From NCBI RefSeq assembly GCF_035920345.1, contig NZ_CP109149.1, forward strand, positions 7,626,001-7,690,000: a stretch of DNA of 64,000 nucleotides, in the 5' to 3' direction. The notes under the pieces are model-generated. The model searched no databases, was not told where the DNA came from, and saw only the letters and a list, made by a program, of their open reading frames with translations. Each line of letters starts with the position of its first letter. Position 1 is the first letter of the stretch. The translations under genes were made by a program, and so were the position numbers. This stretch comes from Nocardia vinacea. GTDB lineage: Bacteria > Actinomycetota > Actinomycetes > Mycobacteriales > Mycobacteriaceae. Shown one piece after another: positions 41,776 to 52,620 of this stretch.

Positions 41776-41859
41776 GAGGGTGTTGGACACCCGATCACCT
41801 TGTATCCGTGGCGGATTCCTCTCGCTCGAGTTCAAGGGGTGGATGCACCAGTCCAGGAG

Positions 41860-42504
41860 TTAGAGGTCGCGCTGGGTCTCGGCGGAGATGACGGTGAATT
41901 CTGTGGCGGCGGGGCCCATTTCGGCTAGGCGGCCGAAGTAGATGCCCTGCGCTTCGGGTTGGATGATGCCGAAGTGGATAGGGAAGGCGGTGCGGGGGGC
42001 GACCGCGCGCAGGTAGTCGACGGCCTCGCTGATGCGCATCCACGGTGCGGATGCCGGGATGGCGAGGACGCCGACCGGTACCGGTGGCACCCAGAGTGAG
42101 TCGCCGGGGTGCACGAGTTGGGCGGGGTCGTCCGGGGTGCCGAGTTGGAAGACGGTGTTGTCGATCACCGGGATCTCGGGGTGGATCACCGCATGCCTGC
42201 CGCCGCCTCCGGTGATCTGGAGATCGCCGAGGGTGATCACATTGCCCGCGTGCACCGGCTCCCACGGTTCGCCGCGCTGCTGCGCGGTCTGGGGGTCGCT
42301 GAACAGGCGCGCATTCGGGTTGTTGTCGAGTAGCACCTCGATCCGGCTCGGATCGATATGGTCGGGATGCTGGTGGGTGACGGCGATGGCGTCCAGGCCG
42401 GTAATGCCCTCGAATCCGTGCGAGAAGGTGCCCGGATCGAACAGCACCTTCTTGCCGTGCAATTCGACGAGGATGCAGGAGTGGCCGAAGTGGGCTATGC
42501 GCAT
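41860..42504 (-). CDS. Metallo-beta-lactamase-fold hydrolase (UlaG-like)
   Basis: A 214-residue protein. THQHPDHID (43-51) is the metal site, with His8 in HFGHSCILVE and a later His in FPIHFGIIQ. The short form resembles UlaG-type MBL proteins. The stop at 41860 lies 84 bp from the convergent M20 gene; GGGTGT-TGG-ACACCC at 41778-41793 is a small hairpin between them. It is divergent from purS. Substrate unknown. Confidence 0.85.
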   Translation of the reverse strand: MRIAHFGHSCILVELHGKKVLFDPGTFSHGFEGITGLDAIAVTHQHPDHIDPSRIEVLLDNNPNARLFSDPQTAQQRGEPWEPVHAGNVITLGDLQITGGGGRHAVIHPEIPVIDNTVFQLGTPDDPAQLVHPGDSLWVPPVPVGVLAIPASAPWMRISEAVDYLRAVAPRTAFPIHFGIIQPEAQGIYFGRLAEMGPAATEFTVISAETQRDL

Positions 42505-42599
42505 GGGGTCATGCTATTTGACTCGACCCCGACCGTAGCTCGGACAAGCTGGACAACTACGCTGCTCAGGTAACCCCAACACCACCTGAGGAGCAACGC

Positions 42600-42836
42600 G
42601 TGGCACGAGTCGTGGTCGAGGTGATGCCGAAGGCCGAGATCCTGGATCCACAGGGTCAGGCCATCGCCGGCGCGCTCCCGCGCCTGGGATTCGCCGGAGT
42701 GTCGGATGTGCGGCAGGGCAAGCGATTCGAGCTCGATGTCGACGACAGCGTCAGCGACGCGGAGCTCGAACAGATCGCCGAGGCGCTGCTTGCCAACACC
42801 GTGATCGAGGACTGGAAGGTCGTGCGCGTTTCATGA
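42600..42836 (+). CDS. purS: PurS subunit of FGAM synthase
   Basis: A 78-residue protein ([40 protein letters not shown]). PurS bridges PurQ and PurL in the three-part phosphoribosylformylglycinamidine synthase of Gram-positive bacteria. GTG 42600 is preceded by TGAGGAG. The stop overlaps the purQ start by ATGA. Confidence 0.95.
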   Translation: MARVVVEVMPKAEILDPQGQAIAGALPRLGFAGVSDVRQGKRFELDVDDSVSDAELEQIAEALLANTVIEDWKVVRVS

Positions 42837-43510
42837 CCGCGCGAATCGGGGTCGTTACTTTCCCTGGCACGCTCGATGATGTCGACGCGGCGCGGGCGGT
42901 CAAGCTTGCTGGTGCCGAGGCGGTCAGCCTCTGGCATGCCGACGCCGATCTGAAGCAGGTCGACGCGGTGGTGGTACCCGGCGGCTTCTCCTACGGTGAC
43001 TACCTGCGTGCAGGTGCCATCGCCCGGTTCGCCCCGGTGATGGGTGAGGTCGTCAAGGCCGCGGGTAAGGGTCTGCCGATCCTGGGCATCTGCAACGGTT
43101 TCCAGGTGCTGTGCGAGGCGGGTCTGCTGCCCGGCGCGCTGACCCGTAACGAGGGTTTGCACTTCGTCTGCCGTGACGAATGGCTGCGCGTCGAAACCGC
43201 GAATACCGCATGGACCTCGCGCTTCGAGCCCGGTGCCCAGATCCTCATCCCGGTCAAGAACGCCGAGGGTCGCTATCAGGCGTCCGAGCGCGTGCTCGAC
43301 GAACTCGAGGGCGAGGGCCGGGTGGTCTTCCGTTACGCGGGCGACAATCCGAACGGCTCCCAGCGCGAAATCGCGGGCATTTCCTCGGCCGATGGCCGGA
43401 TCGTCGGCCTGATGCCGCATCCCGAACACGCCACCGAGCCGCTGACCGGCCCGAGCGACGACGGCCTCGGCCTGTTCCTCTCGGTACTCGACACCCTGGT
43501 CGCTGTGTAA
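42833..43510 (+). CDS. purQ: PurQ, glutaminase subunit of FGAM synthase
   Basis: A 225-residue class I glutamine amidotransferase. The nucleophile is Cys87 in GICNGFQVL and the HPE of the triad is in [10 protein letters not shown]. It releases ammonia from glutamine for PurL, step four of purine synthesis. It overlaps purS by 4 bp; purL is about 5 kb away, with unrelated genes between. A short family-B element follows 3 bp after the stop. Confidence 0.95.
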   Translation: MTARIGVVTFPGTLDDVDAARAVKLAGAEAVSLWHADADLKQVDAVVVPGGFSYGDYLRAGAIARFAPVMGEVVKAAGKGLPILGICNGFQVLCEAGLLPGALTRNEGLHFVCRDEWLRVETANTAWTSRFEPGAQILIPVKNAEGRYQASERVLDELEGEGRVVFRYAGDNPNGSQREIAGISSADGRIVGLMPHPEHATEPLTGPSDDGLGLFLSVLDTLVAV

Positions 43511-43513
43511 TTT

Positions 43514-43570
43514 GGCCGCGCCTTCGGCGCGGCGAACGGTCGCTCGTAAGACTCGCTCCGTGTTGGTCAC
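43514..43570. repeat. Family B element, copy 3, without the palindromic insert
   Basis: GGCCGCGCCTTCGGCGCGGC is followed directly by GAACGGTCGCTCGTAAGACT and the CGCTCCGTGTTGGTCAC end. Compared with copy 1 exactly 93 nt are missing (16392-16484 there). It begins 3 bp after the purQ stop, between convergent genes, and its hairpin (8-bp stem, 3-nt loop) may act as a terminator. Confidence 0.85.
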
Positions 43571-43588
43571 CATGGTAGGTAAGTCGCC

Positions 43589-44665
43589 TCAAGTGATCCG
43601 GGTGATGATGTCGAAATCGACGCCGTCGGCCAGCGCGATATAGCCGTGCTGTTGCGCCTGGTTTCCGATGAATCTTCGGGAACCGCCAGGGGTTTCGAGT
43701 TGCACGCCCTGATCGAGGGCCGCGTGCACGTCGGGTACGTCCAGTGAGCCGACCGTCTCGCCGATCGCGCGCAGGGTGTGGATCGCCTCGTAGCTCATAT
43801 TGCTGAAGCTGGTCAGTGCGGGTGCGAAGGTGCCGTGCAGTCGGCGGTAGCGAGTCAGCCGGGCGCGGCCGTCGTCGCTGCGTGGGTCGACGAAGAAGCT
43901 CGATGCCACGTAGAAGTTGTGGTTGGCCTCGGGACCGCCGGTCAGCAGCACATTCTCGTCGGCGGCCGGGCTGATGCGCAGCAGTGTGTCGGCGCGTCCG
44001 GTCGCGGCGAACTGCCGATTGAAGCGGGAGACATCCGCGCCGACCATCAGGATGATGACGGCGTCGGCCTGGTCCAATGCGGGATGGTTGAGGAATTCCC
44101 CGAAGTCCGGTGCGCCGAGCGGTACGAATCGTTCCAGCACGATGGCGCTCGGATCGGTCAGGCTGCGGCGCACCGCCTTGGCCGATTCGCGCGGCCAGAT
44201 GTAGTCGTTGCCGATGATCGCCCAGCGGCGCACACCGTGTTCGCGTTCCAGCCAGTGCACGGCGGGCAGGGTCTGGCCTGCCGGATGTTCCCCGAGCATC
44301 AGCACTCCGGGTAGCTCATTGGTGAGGCCCTCGTGTCCGGTGGCGAAAAGGTAGGGCACTCGACTGGCATTGGCGCGCGCTACCGCTAGTCGCACCGCCG
44401 AGGTGTGCCAGCCGGTGATCGCGTGCACCATTCCGGTGGCGAGCAGCGCTGAAACCTCCTCGGCGACCTCGCGCGGATTCCGGCCACCATCGATATTCGT
44501 GGTACGAATTTCACGGCCGAGGAATCCGGCGCCGGCATTGATTTCGTTGACCGCAAGGGAAATCGCGGCATCGCACGATGCCGCGACGATACCGCCCGGT
44601 CCCTGCATCGGAACTATGTTCAGTATCTCGATCGTGCCGTCTGGGCTCTCGCCGAACGCTGACAT
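43589..44665 (-). CDS. AmiC-like amide-sensing substrate-binding protein
   Basis: A 358-residue type-I periplasmic-binding-fold protein without a signal peptide (MSAFGESPDGTIEILNIVPM). It has the amide/urea-binding family features IVAASCDAAISLAVNEINAG and NDYIWPRESAKAVRR. Cytoplasmic AmiC in Pseudomonas and mycobacteria senses short amides and controls amidase expression. The adjacent amidase remnant at 45372 supports this reading. An alternative is a cytoplasmic relative of the urea/short-chain amide transport proteins. Divergent from a MarR gene. Confidence 0.72.
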   Translation of the reverse strand: MSAFGESPDGTIEILNIVPMQGPGGIVAASCDAAISLAVNEINAGAGFLGREIRTTNIDGGRNPREVAEEVSALLATGMVHAITGWHTSAVRLAVARANASRVPYLFATGHEGLTNELPGVLMLGEHPAGQTLPAVHWLEREHGVRRWAIIGNDYIWPRESAKAVRRSLTDPSAIVLERFVPLGAPDFGEFLNHPALDQADAVIILMVGADVSRFNRQFAATGRADTLLRISPAADENVLLTGGPEANHNFYVASSFFVDPRSDDGRARLTRYRRLHGTFAPALTSFSNMSYEAIHTLRAIGETVGSLDVPDVHAALDQGVQLETPGGSRRFIGNQAQQHGYIALADGVDFDIITRIT

Positions 44666-44714
44666 TCGGTACTCTTCTTCTCGTTCGAGCGAAATTCATG
44701 GCAGGCAGGAAATA

Positions 44715-45140
44715 ATGACGACCATTGTAAGTGGATATTCCACGCTGCATGGTGCGCTGCGTGCCGCAGAACGGCGTTGGCTGGATCACCTCGACGCCGC
44801 CCTGTGCGCCAGGCAACTAACAGCCGATCAATGGTCGATGCTGTCGAATCTGTCCACCGAGTTCGGGATCACCATGAGTGAGCTCGCGGCCAGGTCACAG
44901 CTACCGCCGTCATCCGCGACCAGGCATGCCGATGCCCTCGCCGAACGCGGCCTGATCTTCCGGGTGGCCGCCGAGGACGACCGCCGCCGCATCCTGATCG
45001 GCCTGAGCAGGCTCGGTTCGGATCTGGTCGACGCGGTAAGCGCCGAGGAGGAGCGCGCCGAGCAGGAGTTGCGTTCGCGCATCGGTGCGCGGCGTTATGC
45101 CGAGCTCATGCGTTTGCTCGAACTCGTTTCCGCTGAGTAG
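44715..45140 (+). CDS. MarR-family transcriptional regulator
   Basis: A 141-residue winged-helix protein. DNA-binding segment MSELAARSQLPPSSATRHAD, wing RVAAEDDRRRILIGLS. ATG 44715 is preceded by CAGGAAATA. It is divergent from the AmiC-like gene and may regulate it, perhaps in place of the AmiR antiterminator used in Pseudomonas; that is only inferred. Confidence 0.82.
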   Translation: MTTIVSGYSTLHGALRAAERRWLDHLDAALCARQLTADQWSMLSNLSTEFGITMSELAARSQLPPSSATRHADALAERGLIFRVAAEDDRRRILIGLSRLGSDLVDAVSAEEERAEQELRSRIGARRYAELMRLLELVSAE

Positions 45141-45371
45141 TCCATATCGGCAAGGGTAACCTTAATCATCGGATGAATTAATCCGATAAACGTCCCGAAC
45201 GTTCGGTTCCGAAGGTGTGGGCGCGCGAATTACCATTCCTTGGGTTATGTTCAAAATTGAAGTATTTTGGCGAGCATGCGAGATGCCCCGATATCCGACA
45301 TCGGCGTTGTGACGACTAGACCGAGTTGTGCACAACCACAACCGTGATTCCCGGCGACGAAACCACGGTCG

Positions 45372-45548
45372 GCGTTCAACGAGCACGGCGAGATCGTGCA
45401 GCCCTACCGCAAGATCGCGCCCGCGGCCGATGCAACAGTGCCAAGGGAATTCGGCTCTCGCTGGTCATCGGAGAGGATGGCGACTGCCCGGAGGTGTGGC
45501 GCGATTGTGTGCTGAAGGGCGCGGAACTCGTTGTGCGCAGGTGCGGGC
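45372..45548 (+). pseudogene. Remnant of an aliphatic amidase (AmiE-like)
   Basis: Two short pieces match the middle of aliphatic amidase in different frames. At 45372 the frame reads [16 protein letters not shown]; from 45443 the next frame reads [19 protein letters not shown], then [16 protein letters not shown]. In AmiE these are joined by about 20 residues, shortened here. The catalytic cysteine would be in RDC (AmiE: WRDCAMKG). N- and C-terminal parts are missing. The neighbouring AmiC-like and MarR genes suggest a former amidase operon. Confidence 0.72.
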
Positions 45549-45611
45549 TTTGGTCGAGATCGAGCCGATCGGATCCTGAGGTCTGCTGGAGGTCTGCCTA
45601 GGATCGCAGGC

Positions 45612-46901
45612 ATGCCCGTTTCCTCTACCGCTGCCACGGCCGCCGGATTGTGCGCCTTCATCGACGATTCACCGTCGCCGTTCCACGTGTGTGGGACGGT
45701 CGCGCGGGAACTGGATGCTCACGGCTTCACCCCGCTCGCGGAGTCGGCGCCGTGGCCATCGGATGGGCCGAGCCGCCATTACGTCGTGCGTGGCGGTTCG
45801 CTGGTCGCGTGGGCGACAGCCGATTCCGCCGGTGTGACGCCGTTCCGGGTGGTCGGTGCACATACCGATAGTCCGAACCTGCGGGTGAAGCAGCATGCGG
45901 ATCTGGCCGCGGTTGGCTGGCAACTGGTCGGACTGGAACCTTACGGCGGTGCCTGGCTGAATTCGTGGCTGGACCGGGAACTCGGCATTTCCGGGCGACT
46001 CAGCGTGCGCGACGGAAATGTGGTGCGCAACCAGCTGGTTCGCATCGATGAACCGATTCTGCGGGTGCCGCAGTTGGCCATCCACCTGTCGGAGGACCGC
46101 CGGGGTGTCACCCTGGACCCGCAGCGGCACGTCAATGCGATCTGGGGTCTGGGTGCGCAGCCGCGATCGTTCCTCGAATTCGTCGCCGAATATGCCGAGG
46201 TCGATCCCCAGGCGGTGCTCGGCTGGGAGCTGATGACCCACGATCTGGCACCGAGCCGGTTGGTGGGCCGCGACCGCGATCTGGTGAGCGCGCCGCGCCT
46301 GGACAACCAGGGCACGTGCTACGCCGGATTGAACGCCTTCCTCGCGGCGATCGCGGAACCCGGTGCGGCAATTCCGGTTTTGGCGATGTTCGATCACGAG
46401 GAAGTCGGCAGCCAGTCCGATCGGGGCGCGCAGTCCGATCTGCTGCCGACGGTGCTCGAGCGCATCGTGCTCGCACGTGGCGGCGGCCGCGCCGAATACC
46501 TGGCCGCGCTGGCCGGATCCGTCTGCGCCTCCGGCGATATGGCGCACGCGACGCATCCCAACTACCCGGACCGGCACGAGCCCGCACACCGCATCGAGGT
46601 CAACGGCGGCCCGGTGCTCAAGGTCAACCAGAATCTCCGCTACGCAACGGATGCGGCAGGTGCGGGTGCCTTCGCCCTGGCCTGCGCCCAGGCCGACGTT
46701 CCGCTGCAACGCTATGTGCACCGCGCCGATCTCCCCTGCGGCTCCACCATCGGTCCCATGACCGCCGCCCGCACCGGCATGCCCACCGTCGACGTCGGCG
46801 CCGCGCAACTCGCAATGCACTCGGCCCGCGAAATCATGGGCGCAGAAGATGTTTCGTCCTACGCCGCCGCACTAGCCGCCTTCCTGACCCCCGCACCCTA
46901 G
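45612..46901 (+). CDS. pepC: M18-family aminopeptidase
   Basis: A 429-residue cocatalytic metallo-aminopeptidase. Metal-site motifs are [12 protein letters not shown] (with HTD), [21 protein letters not shown] and a terminal HSAREIMG. The family forms large dodecameric shells and removes acidic or neutral N-terminal residues. The ATG at 45612 gives the standard start; the frame is open upstream into the amidase remnant. In M. tuberculosis the homologue (Rv0800, pepC) is also close to purL. Confidence 0.9.
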   Translation: MPVSSTAATAAGLCAFIDDSPSPFHVCGTVARELDAHGFTPLAESAPWPSDGPSRHYVVRGGSLVAWATADSAGVTPFRVVGAHTDSPNLRVKQHADLAAVGWQLVGLEPYGGAWLNSWLDRELGISGRLSVRDGNVVRNQLVRIDEPILRVPQLAIHLSEDRRGVTLDPQRHVNAIWGLGAQPRSFLEFVAEYAEVDPQAVLGWELMTHDLAPSRLVGRDRDLVSAPRLDNQGTCYAGLNAFLAAIAEPGAAIPVLAMFDHEEVGSQSDRGAQSDLLPTVLERIVLARGGGRAEYLAALAGSVCASGDMAHATHPNYPDRHEPAHRIEVNGGPVLKVNQNLRYATDAAGAGAFALACAQADVPLQRYVHRADLPCGSTIGPMTAARTGMPTVDVGAAQLAMHSAREIMGAEDVSSYAAALAAFLTPAP

Positions 46902-46947
46902 CCCGCCCTCGCCGACGATATGACTACGCTCGGGGGCGCGCATGGCG

Positions 46948-48234
46948 TTACGCTGCTGCGGGTTTTGTGGTGGTCGGGTGGTAGGTGATTACGGCAACCA
47001 CGAATACCGCCAGGGTCGTGAGGACGTAACTGCTGCCGATGATCTGTTGCCACCAGGCCCAGCCGAGTTCCAGGTCCTTCGAATGCGGCAGGAGCCATTG
47101 GGGGCCGATCATGAACAGGACGGTGCAGGCGGCGACGGTGCCGATGAACCAGCGGTTGCGGGTGCCACGGGCGATGGCGTCGGCGGCGACCAGGATGGCG
47201 GGGGCGATCCAAACCCAGTGGTGTGACCAGGAAACTGGCGACACCAGCAACACCGCGGCAGCGTTGACCATCAGTGCGGCAACCTGCTGGCCCGCTTCGA
47301 GCAGCCGGCGCATCCATACCGCCGCGAGGGCAATCGCGATGAGCGACAGGGTGATCCAGATCAGGGTGGCCAGGGAATCGGAGACGCCGAGGCGGAAGGC
47401 CATGCCCTTGATCGACTGATTGCCCGCGAAATACGGCGGGCCGATGCGGCCGGTATCGGCCAGCGTATGGAACCAGTACTCGGCCGAATCGCTCGGGAAC
47501 AGTAGGAATCCGAGTCCGACCGCGACGATCGCGGAGACGATCAGCGTGCCCGCCGCCTTCCAATCCCGGCGCAGCAGGAAGTACAGCAGATATCCGGCCG
47601 GAATCAATTTCACCGAGACCGCGATGCCGATGAGCATGCCGCGCGGCCAGAACGGTTTGCGGACAAGGCAGTCCATGGCGATCGCGGCCATCAGGACCAG
47701 ATTGATCTGGCCGAAGCCGAAGGTCGCCCGGATCGGTTCGGACGTCTGCGCCACCGCGACCATACCGATGACCAGCGCCAGCATGGTCCGCCGCTCGAGG
47801 CTCGGGCGCAGCCGCGCGAGCACCAACCAGAGTGTGATGCCGAGGCTGAGCACCGAGGTGGCGGTCACCAGCACCTCGGCCAACGGTAACGGCATCAGCG
47901 CGAGCGGCGCGAAGAACAGGGCGGCCAGCGGGGGATAGGTGAACGGCAGTCCGATGCCCTCGACCGGGGGCATCGGTCCGTACAACTCGCCGTCGTCGAG
48001 CCACACGCGCGCACCGTTGCGATAGACCTGGAGATCGATATATCCGTTCCACCAGTGCACCACCAGCGAGACGATCGCCGACACGGCGAACATCGCCACG
48101 GCGATCAGCAGCCAGCGCACCTGCGGGTTCGACAATGAGAATCGCGGCGAGATGTCCGAGTCGGCTTCGAGCCGGATGTCCTGCGTGGTGACGGGCTGCT
48201 CGGCCGGATCCGCAACCCCCGATCGATCGTTCAC
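46948..48234 (-). CDS. GT87-family polyprenol-phosphate-mannose-type glycosyltransferase
   Basis: A 428-residue membrane protein with about ten hydrophobic segments and the DUF2029/GT87 loop ([33 protein letters not shown]). These GT-C enzymes use polyprenyl-phosphate mannose outside the membrane to extend lipomannan or arabinomannan-type glycans. The start is taken as GTG 48234 ([15 protein letters not shown]), leaving a ~38-residue cytoplasmic tail before the first segment. Convergent with pepC and divergent from purL. Confidence 0.85.
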   Translation of the reverse strand: MNDRSGVADPAEQPVTTQDIRLEADSDISPRFSLSNPQVRWLLIAVAMFAVSAIVSLVVHWWNGYIDLQVYRNGARVWLDDGELYGPMPPVEGIGLPFTYPPLAALFFAPLALMPLPLAEVLVTATSVLSLGITLWLVLARLRPSLERRTMLALVIGMVAVAQTSEPIRATFGFGQINLVLMAAIAMDCLVRKPFWPRGMLIGIAVSVKLIPAGYLLYFLLRRDWKAAGTLIVSAIVAVGLGFLLFPSDSAEYWFHTLADTGRIGPPYFAGNQSIKGMAFRLGVSDSLATLIWITLSLIAIALAAVWMRRLLEAGQQVAALMVNAAAVLLVSPVSWSHHWVWIAPAILVAADAIARGTRNRWFIGTVAACTVLFMIGPQWLLPHSKDLELGWAWWQQIIGSSYVLTTLAVFVVAVITYHPTTTKPAAA

Positions 48235-48411
48235 CGCCAAAGAGTAGCGGTTGCGAACTCCCGCGATGTGTGCCGACCCGAGGCATCCGCGCCGGAAAAC
48301 CGGCGATCCGGACGACCGGTCGATGCGACCGGCCGCCCATCGAGGGCCACGGCTAAACTTCATGGCGAATCCCCAGCTTCGCGCTCCGGCCCGAAAGGAC
48401 CCTGGTACTCC

Positions 48412-50706
48412 GTGACTCCGCAGGTCGACACCGTAAGCGCAGCCGCAGCAACTCCCGACGCCCCGCAGCCGTACAAGGAGCTCGGTCTCAAGGACGACGA
48501 GTACGCGCGGATCAAGGAAATCCTCGGCCGTCGGCCGACCGATGCCGAACTGGCGATGTATTCGGTGATGTGGAGCGAGCACTGCTCCTACAAGTCCTCG
48601 AAGGTGCATCTGCGCTACTTCGGCGAGACCACCACCGACGAGATGAAGTCCGCGATGCTCGCGGGCATCGGTGAGAACGCGGGCGTCGTCGATATCGGCG
48701 AGGGCTGGGCGGTCACCTTCAAGGTGGAGAGCCACAACCACCCCTCCTATGTGGAGCCGTATCAGGGTGCGGCCACCGGTGTCGGCGGCATTGTGCGCGA
48801 CATCATGGCCATGGGTGCGCGGCCCATCGCGGTGATGGATCAGCTGCGCTTCGGTGCGGCGGACGCACCGGATACCCGTCGCGTTGTCGACGGTGTGGTG
48901 CGCGGTGTCGGCGGCTACGGCAACTCGCTCGGCCTGCCGAATGTCGGCGGAGAGACCGTCTTCGATGCCTCCTACCAAGGCAATCCGCTGGTCAACGCGC
49001 TGTGCGCCGGTGTCATGCGGGTCGAGGATCTGCATCTGGCCTTCGCCTCCGGCGCTGGCAACAAGATCATTCTGTTCGGCGCGCGCACCGGGCTCGACGG
49101 CATCGGCGGCGTTTCGGTGCTCGCCTCGGACACCTTCTCCGGTGACGAGTCCGGCACCGGCCGCAAGAAGCTGCCCAGCGTCCAGGTCGGCGACCCGTTC
49201 GCCGAGAAGGTGCTCATCGAGTGCTGTCTCGAGCTGTACGCGGCCAAGCTGGTGGTCGGCATCCAGGACCTCGGTGGCGCCGGATTATCCTGTGCCACTT
49301 CCGAACTCGCGGCCGCGGGCGACGGCGGCATGCATATCGACCTGACCAAGGTGCCGCTGCGCGCCAAGGGGATGACCCCGGCCGAGGTGCTCTCCAGCGA
49401 ATCGCAGGAACGCATGTGCGCGGTGGTTACGCCGGAGAATGTGGACGCATTCATGGCCGTCTGCCACAAGTGGGATGTGCTGGCCACGGTCATCGGTGAG
49501 GTCACCGAGGGCGACCGGCTGGTGATCAGCTGGCACGGCGAGACCGTTGTCGATGTGCCGCCGCGCACCGTCGCACATCAGGGTCCGGTATACGAACGTC
49601 CGGTCCAGCGACCGGACTTCCAGGACGCGCTCATCGCCGACACCCCGGACACGCTGCCTCGGCCGAAGACCCCGGAGGAACTGCGCGCCACCGTATTGCA
49701 GATGGTCGCCAGCCCGCAGCTGTGCAGCCGCCGGTGGATCACCGAGCAGTACGACCGCTACGTCCGCGGCAATACCGTGCTCGCCGAACATGCCGACGCG
49801 GGTGTCATCCGGATCGACGAGGAGACCGGCCGCGGCATTGCGCTGGCCACCGACGCGTCCGGCCGCTACACCAAGCTCGACCCCTACACCGGCGCACAGC
49901 TCGCGCTGGCCGAGGCCTACCGCAATGTGGCCACCACCGGCGCGACGCCGAAGGCCGTCACCAACTGCCTCAACTTCGGTTCTCCGGAGGATCCGGGCGT
50001 CATGTGGCAGTTCCAGCAGGCGGTGCGCGGTCTCGCGGACGGCTGTGTGGCCCTCGGCATTCCGGTCACCGGCGGCAATGTCAGCTTCTACAACCAGACC
50101 GGTCAGGACGCCATCCTGCCGACCCCGGTGGTCGGCGTGCTCGGCGTCATCGACGATGTGCACCGGCGGATCCCGACCGGACTCGGGCTGGAGCCGGGCG
50201 AGACGCTGATCCTGCTCGGCGAGACCGCCGACGAATTCGGCGGCTCGATCTGGTCGCAGGTAACCCACGATCATCTCGGCGGTGTGCCGCCCAAGGTCGA
50301 CTTCGCCCGCGAGCAGCTGCTCGCGGAGGTGCTGACATCGGGTTCGCGCGACGGCATGATCAGTGCGGCGCACGACCTTTCCGAGGGCGGTCTGATCCAG
50401 ACGGTGGTCGAGGCCGCGCTGGCCGGCGAAACCGGTTGCCGCATCCTGCTTCCCGAGGGTTCGGATCCGTTCGTGCAGCTGTTCTCCGAATCGGCGGGCC
50501 GGGTGCTCGTCGCGGTGCCGCGCTCGGAGGAGACCCGTTTCACCAAGATGTGCACCGCGCGCGAATTGCCGTGGGTGCGCATCGGTGTGGTCGATCAAGG
50601 GTCGGATTCCGTCGAGGTGCAGGGCCAGTTCTCGATCACCCTGGACGACCTGCGCGAGGCGCACGAGGGCACGCTGCCGAAGCTGTTCGGGGCCAGTGCC
50701 GTTTGA
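48412..50706 (+). CDS. purL: PurL, FGAM synthase catalytic subunit
   Basis: A 764-residue small-type PurL. It has the AIR-synthase-like double fold with [35 protein letters not shown] and [11 protein letters not shown]. With PurQ and PurS it converts FGAR to FGAM using ATP and glutamine. GTG 48412 follows AAAGGACC; the frame opens further upstream but that part has no PurL homology. The stop TGA overlaps a possible TTG of the next gene, though GTG 50778 is preferred for that gene. Confidence 0.95.
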   Translation: MTPQVDTVSAAAATPDAPQPYKELGLKDDEYARIKEILGRRPTDAELAMYSVMWSEHCSYKSSKVHLRYFGETTTDEMKSAMLAGIGENAGVVDIGEGWAVTFKVESHNHPSYVEPYQGAATGVGGIVRDIMAMGARPIAVMDQLRFGAADAPDTRRVVDGVVRGVGGYGNSLGLPNVGGETVFDASYQGNPLVNALCAGVMRVEDLHLAFASGAGNKIILFGARTGLDGIGGVSVLASDTFSGDESGTGRKKLPSVQVGDPFAEKVLIECCLELYAAKLVVGIQDLGGAGLSCATSELAAAGDGGMHIDLTKVPLRAKGMTPAEVLSSESQERMCAVVTPENVDAFMAVCHKWDVLATVIGEVTEGDRLVISWHGETVVDVPPRTVAHQGPVYERPVQRPDFQDALIADTPDTLPRPKTPEELRATVLQMVASPQLCSRRWITEQYDRYVRGNTVLAEHADAGVIRIDEETGRGIALATDASGRYTKLDPYTGAQLALAEAYRNVATTGATPKAVTNCLNFGSPEDPGVMWQFQQAVRGLADGCVALGIPVTGGNVSFYNQTGQDAILPTPVVGVLGVIDDVHRRIPTGLGLEPGETLILLGETADEFGGSIWSQVTHDHLGGVPPKVDFAREQLLAEVLTSGSRDGMISAAHDLSEGGLIQTVVEAALAGETGCRILLPEGSDPFVQLFSESAGRVLVAVPRSEETRFTKMCTARELPWVRIGVVDQGSDSVEVQGQFSITLDDLREAHEGTLPKLFGASAV

Positions 50707-50777
50707 GCGCGCCGGAGGCTGGTGAAGTCTCGGCAGTCCTACGCGGGGCTCGATTTGCGGCGTTCGCTGTCCCGTCC

Positions 50778-52559
50778 GTGGTTACGCTCCGCTACCGCCT
50801 GCGGGGCCTGAGCTCGCGCCGCGACGGCGTCGGCAAGCTTGTCGGCGCCGTCGAGCGTTTCTTCCACCCGAATTACGTCGGCCTCATCGTGGCCACGGTG
50901 TTCTTCGGCTGGTCACTGACACCCTCACTGCTGCCACGGGATTGGCTGTTCGAGGGGCTGGTCAGCGGGATCAATGCGGCCATCGGTTACGGCGTCGGCT
51001 GTCTGTTCGAATGGGTTTACCGCAAGTGGTTGCGGAAACCGTTGCGCCGCAAGCTCGCTCAGTTGCCGCCTGCGATCACGCGGGTGTGGGCGAAGCGGCC
51101 GAAGTGGCTGTCGGGTGCGGTCGAGACCACGATTGTGCTCGCCTGTCTCGGCGTCGCGGTTTTCCTGCTGGTCGAATCGGCCCGCTGGCAGCGCGAAATC
51201 ACCGCGCTGATGGGCATGGAACCCACGACGACTTCCGGGTTCCTGCGCACCGGCGCAATGAGCGCACTGGTCGGCGCGATCGTCATCGCGGTTTTCCGGA
51301 TACTGCGGCGGCTCGTGCGTTCGATCGCATTCGAGCTGATCAGGCGCGCCCACTTTCCGCGCCAATTGGCCGTCCCGACCGGAGTGCTTGTCGTGGTCGT
51401 CGCGGCGGTGCTGCTGTTCAACGGCGTGCTCACCAAAGTCTTTTTCGACGTGGCGAATTCGGCGTTCAGCGTGCGCAACGGCAACACCTCGCCGAATGCC
51501 GTACAGCCACAGTTGCCGGAGCGTTCCGGCAGTCCGAACTCATTGGCCGCCTGGGACACGCTCGGTTCCGAGGGCCGCTGGTTCGTCTCCTTCGTGCCGA
51601 CTGCCGCCGATATCAGCCAGGTCACCGGAAAGCCCGCGCGCGAACCTATTCGGGTCTACGCCGGATTGGAATCGGCCGACGGGCCGGAGGCGCAGGCCGA
51701 ATTGGTCGCGGCGGAGTTGGAGCGCACCAAGGCATTCGAGCGCAAGGTGCTGGTCGTCGTGACGACGACGGGCACCGGCTGGGTCGATTCGTCCAGCGCC
51801 GAATCCATCGAGCTGATGTACAACGGCGATACCGCGATTGCCGCGACCCAGTACTCCTATCTGCCGAGTGTGCTGTCGTTCCTGTCCGACAAGGACAAGG
51901 CCACCCAGATGGGAAAGCTGGTCTTCGACAAGGTTTATGAGCACTGGTCGGCCCGGCCGAAGGAAGCGCGGCCCAAGCTGCTCGTCTACGGCGAGAGCCT
52001 GGGATCCCAGGGCTCCGAAGGTGCTTTCACCGGCCTGGCCGACATCCGTTCGAAGACCGACGGCGTGCTGTGGGTCGGACCGCCGAATTCCAACCGGCTG
52101 TGGAGTGAATTCACCGCCCGCCGTGATCCGGGCACACCGGAGATCCTGCCGACCTATGCCGACGGACTGGTGGTGCGCTTCTCCGATAGCCGCGCCGACC
52201 TGTGGAAGCCTGGGGATAACTGGCTGCCGCCGCGCATCGCCTATCTGCAGCACGCCTCCGATCCCGTGGTCTGGTGGTCGGCGGATCTGCTGTTCAGCGA
52301 ACCGGATTGGCTGCGCGAACCGCGCGGTCCCGATGTGTCGTCGCGGATGGCGTGGTATCCGATCGTCACGTTCTGGCAGGTCGCCGCGGATCTGCCCAGA
52401 GCGCAGAGCGTCAGCGACGGGCATGGGCACAACTACGGCAACCTGGTATTGGATGCGTGGGCCGCGATCGCGCAGCCGCCGGATTGGTCGGCCGATCTGG
52501 CGGATCGGATCCGGGATTATCTGGCCATTTCCTCGGCCCGTGAGCACCAGCTGAAATAG
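50778..52559 (+). CDS. Membrane alpha/beta-hydrolase family protein, copy 1
   Basis: A 593-residue protein: four or five membrane segments in the first ~210 residues, then a cytoplasmic or extracytoplasmic alpha/beta-hydrolase domain. The serine elbow is YGESLGSQGS with Ser407; the acid and His are probably in QHASDP and DGHGHNYG. This matches the Abhydrolase_9 family with its N-terminal membrane domain. GTG 50778 gives the same N-terminal length as the paralogue at 53288; TTG 50703 (TTGA overlap with purL) is an alternative. Function unknown. Confidence 0.82.
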   Translation: MVTLRYRLRGLSSRRDGVGKLVGAVERFFHPNYVGLIVATVFFGWSLTPSLLPRDWLFEGLVSGINAAIGYGVGCLFEWVYRKWLRKPLRRKLAQLPPAITRVWAKRPKWLSGAVETTIVLACLGVAVFLLVESARWQREITALMGMEPTTTSGFLRTGAMSALVGAIVIAVFRILRRLVRSIAFELIRRAHFPRQLAVPTGVLVVVVAAVLLFNGVLTKVFFDVANSAFSVRNGNTSPNAVQPQLPERSGSPNSLAAWDTLGSEGRWFVSFVPTAADISQVTGKPAREPIRVYAGLESADGPEAQAELVAAELERTKAFERKVLVVVTTTGTGWVDSSSAESIELMYNGDTAIAATQYSYLPSVLSFLSDKDKATQMGKLVFDKVYEHWSARPKEARPKLLVYGESLGSQGSEGAFTGLADIRSKTDGVLWVGPPNSNRLWSEFTARRDPGTPEILPTYADGLVVRFSDSRADLWKPGDNWLPPRIAYLQHASDPVVWWSADLLFSEPDWLREPRGPDVSSRMAWYPIVTFWQVAADLPRAQSVSDGHGHNYGNLVLDAWAAIAQPPDWSADLADRIRDYLAISSAREHQLK

Positions 52560-52571
52560 AGCACACACACT

Positions 52572-52609
52572 TGGGCGGGCCCGAACCCCTCGTTGCCCGG
52601 ACTCGCCCA
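52572..52609. terminator. Possible bidirectional terminator hairpin
   Basis: TGGGCG (52572-52577) pairs with CGCCCA (52604-52609) between the convergent copy-1 hydrolase and YiaA-like genes; the 26-nt loop makes it weak. Confidence 0.4.
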
Positions 52610-52620
52610 GGTGCGCGCCA

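Noticed and set aside
46948..49035. A 695-residue minus-strand protein
   Set aside because: The upstream half overlaps purL antisense; the glycosyltransferase starts at GTG 48234.
49722..50702. Large frame upstream of membrane hydrolase 1
   Set aside because: It runs through purL in another frame; residues before 50703 have no hydrolase features.
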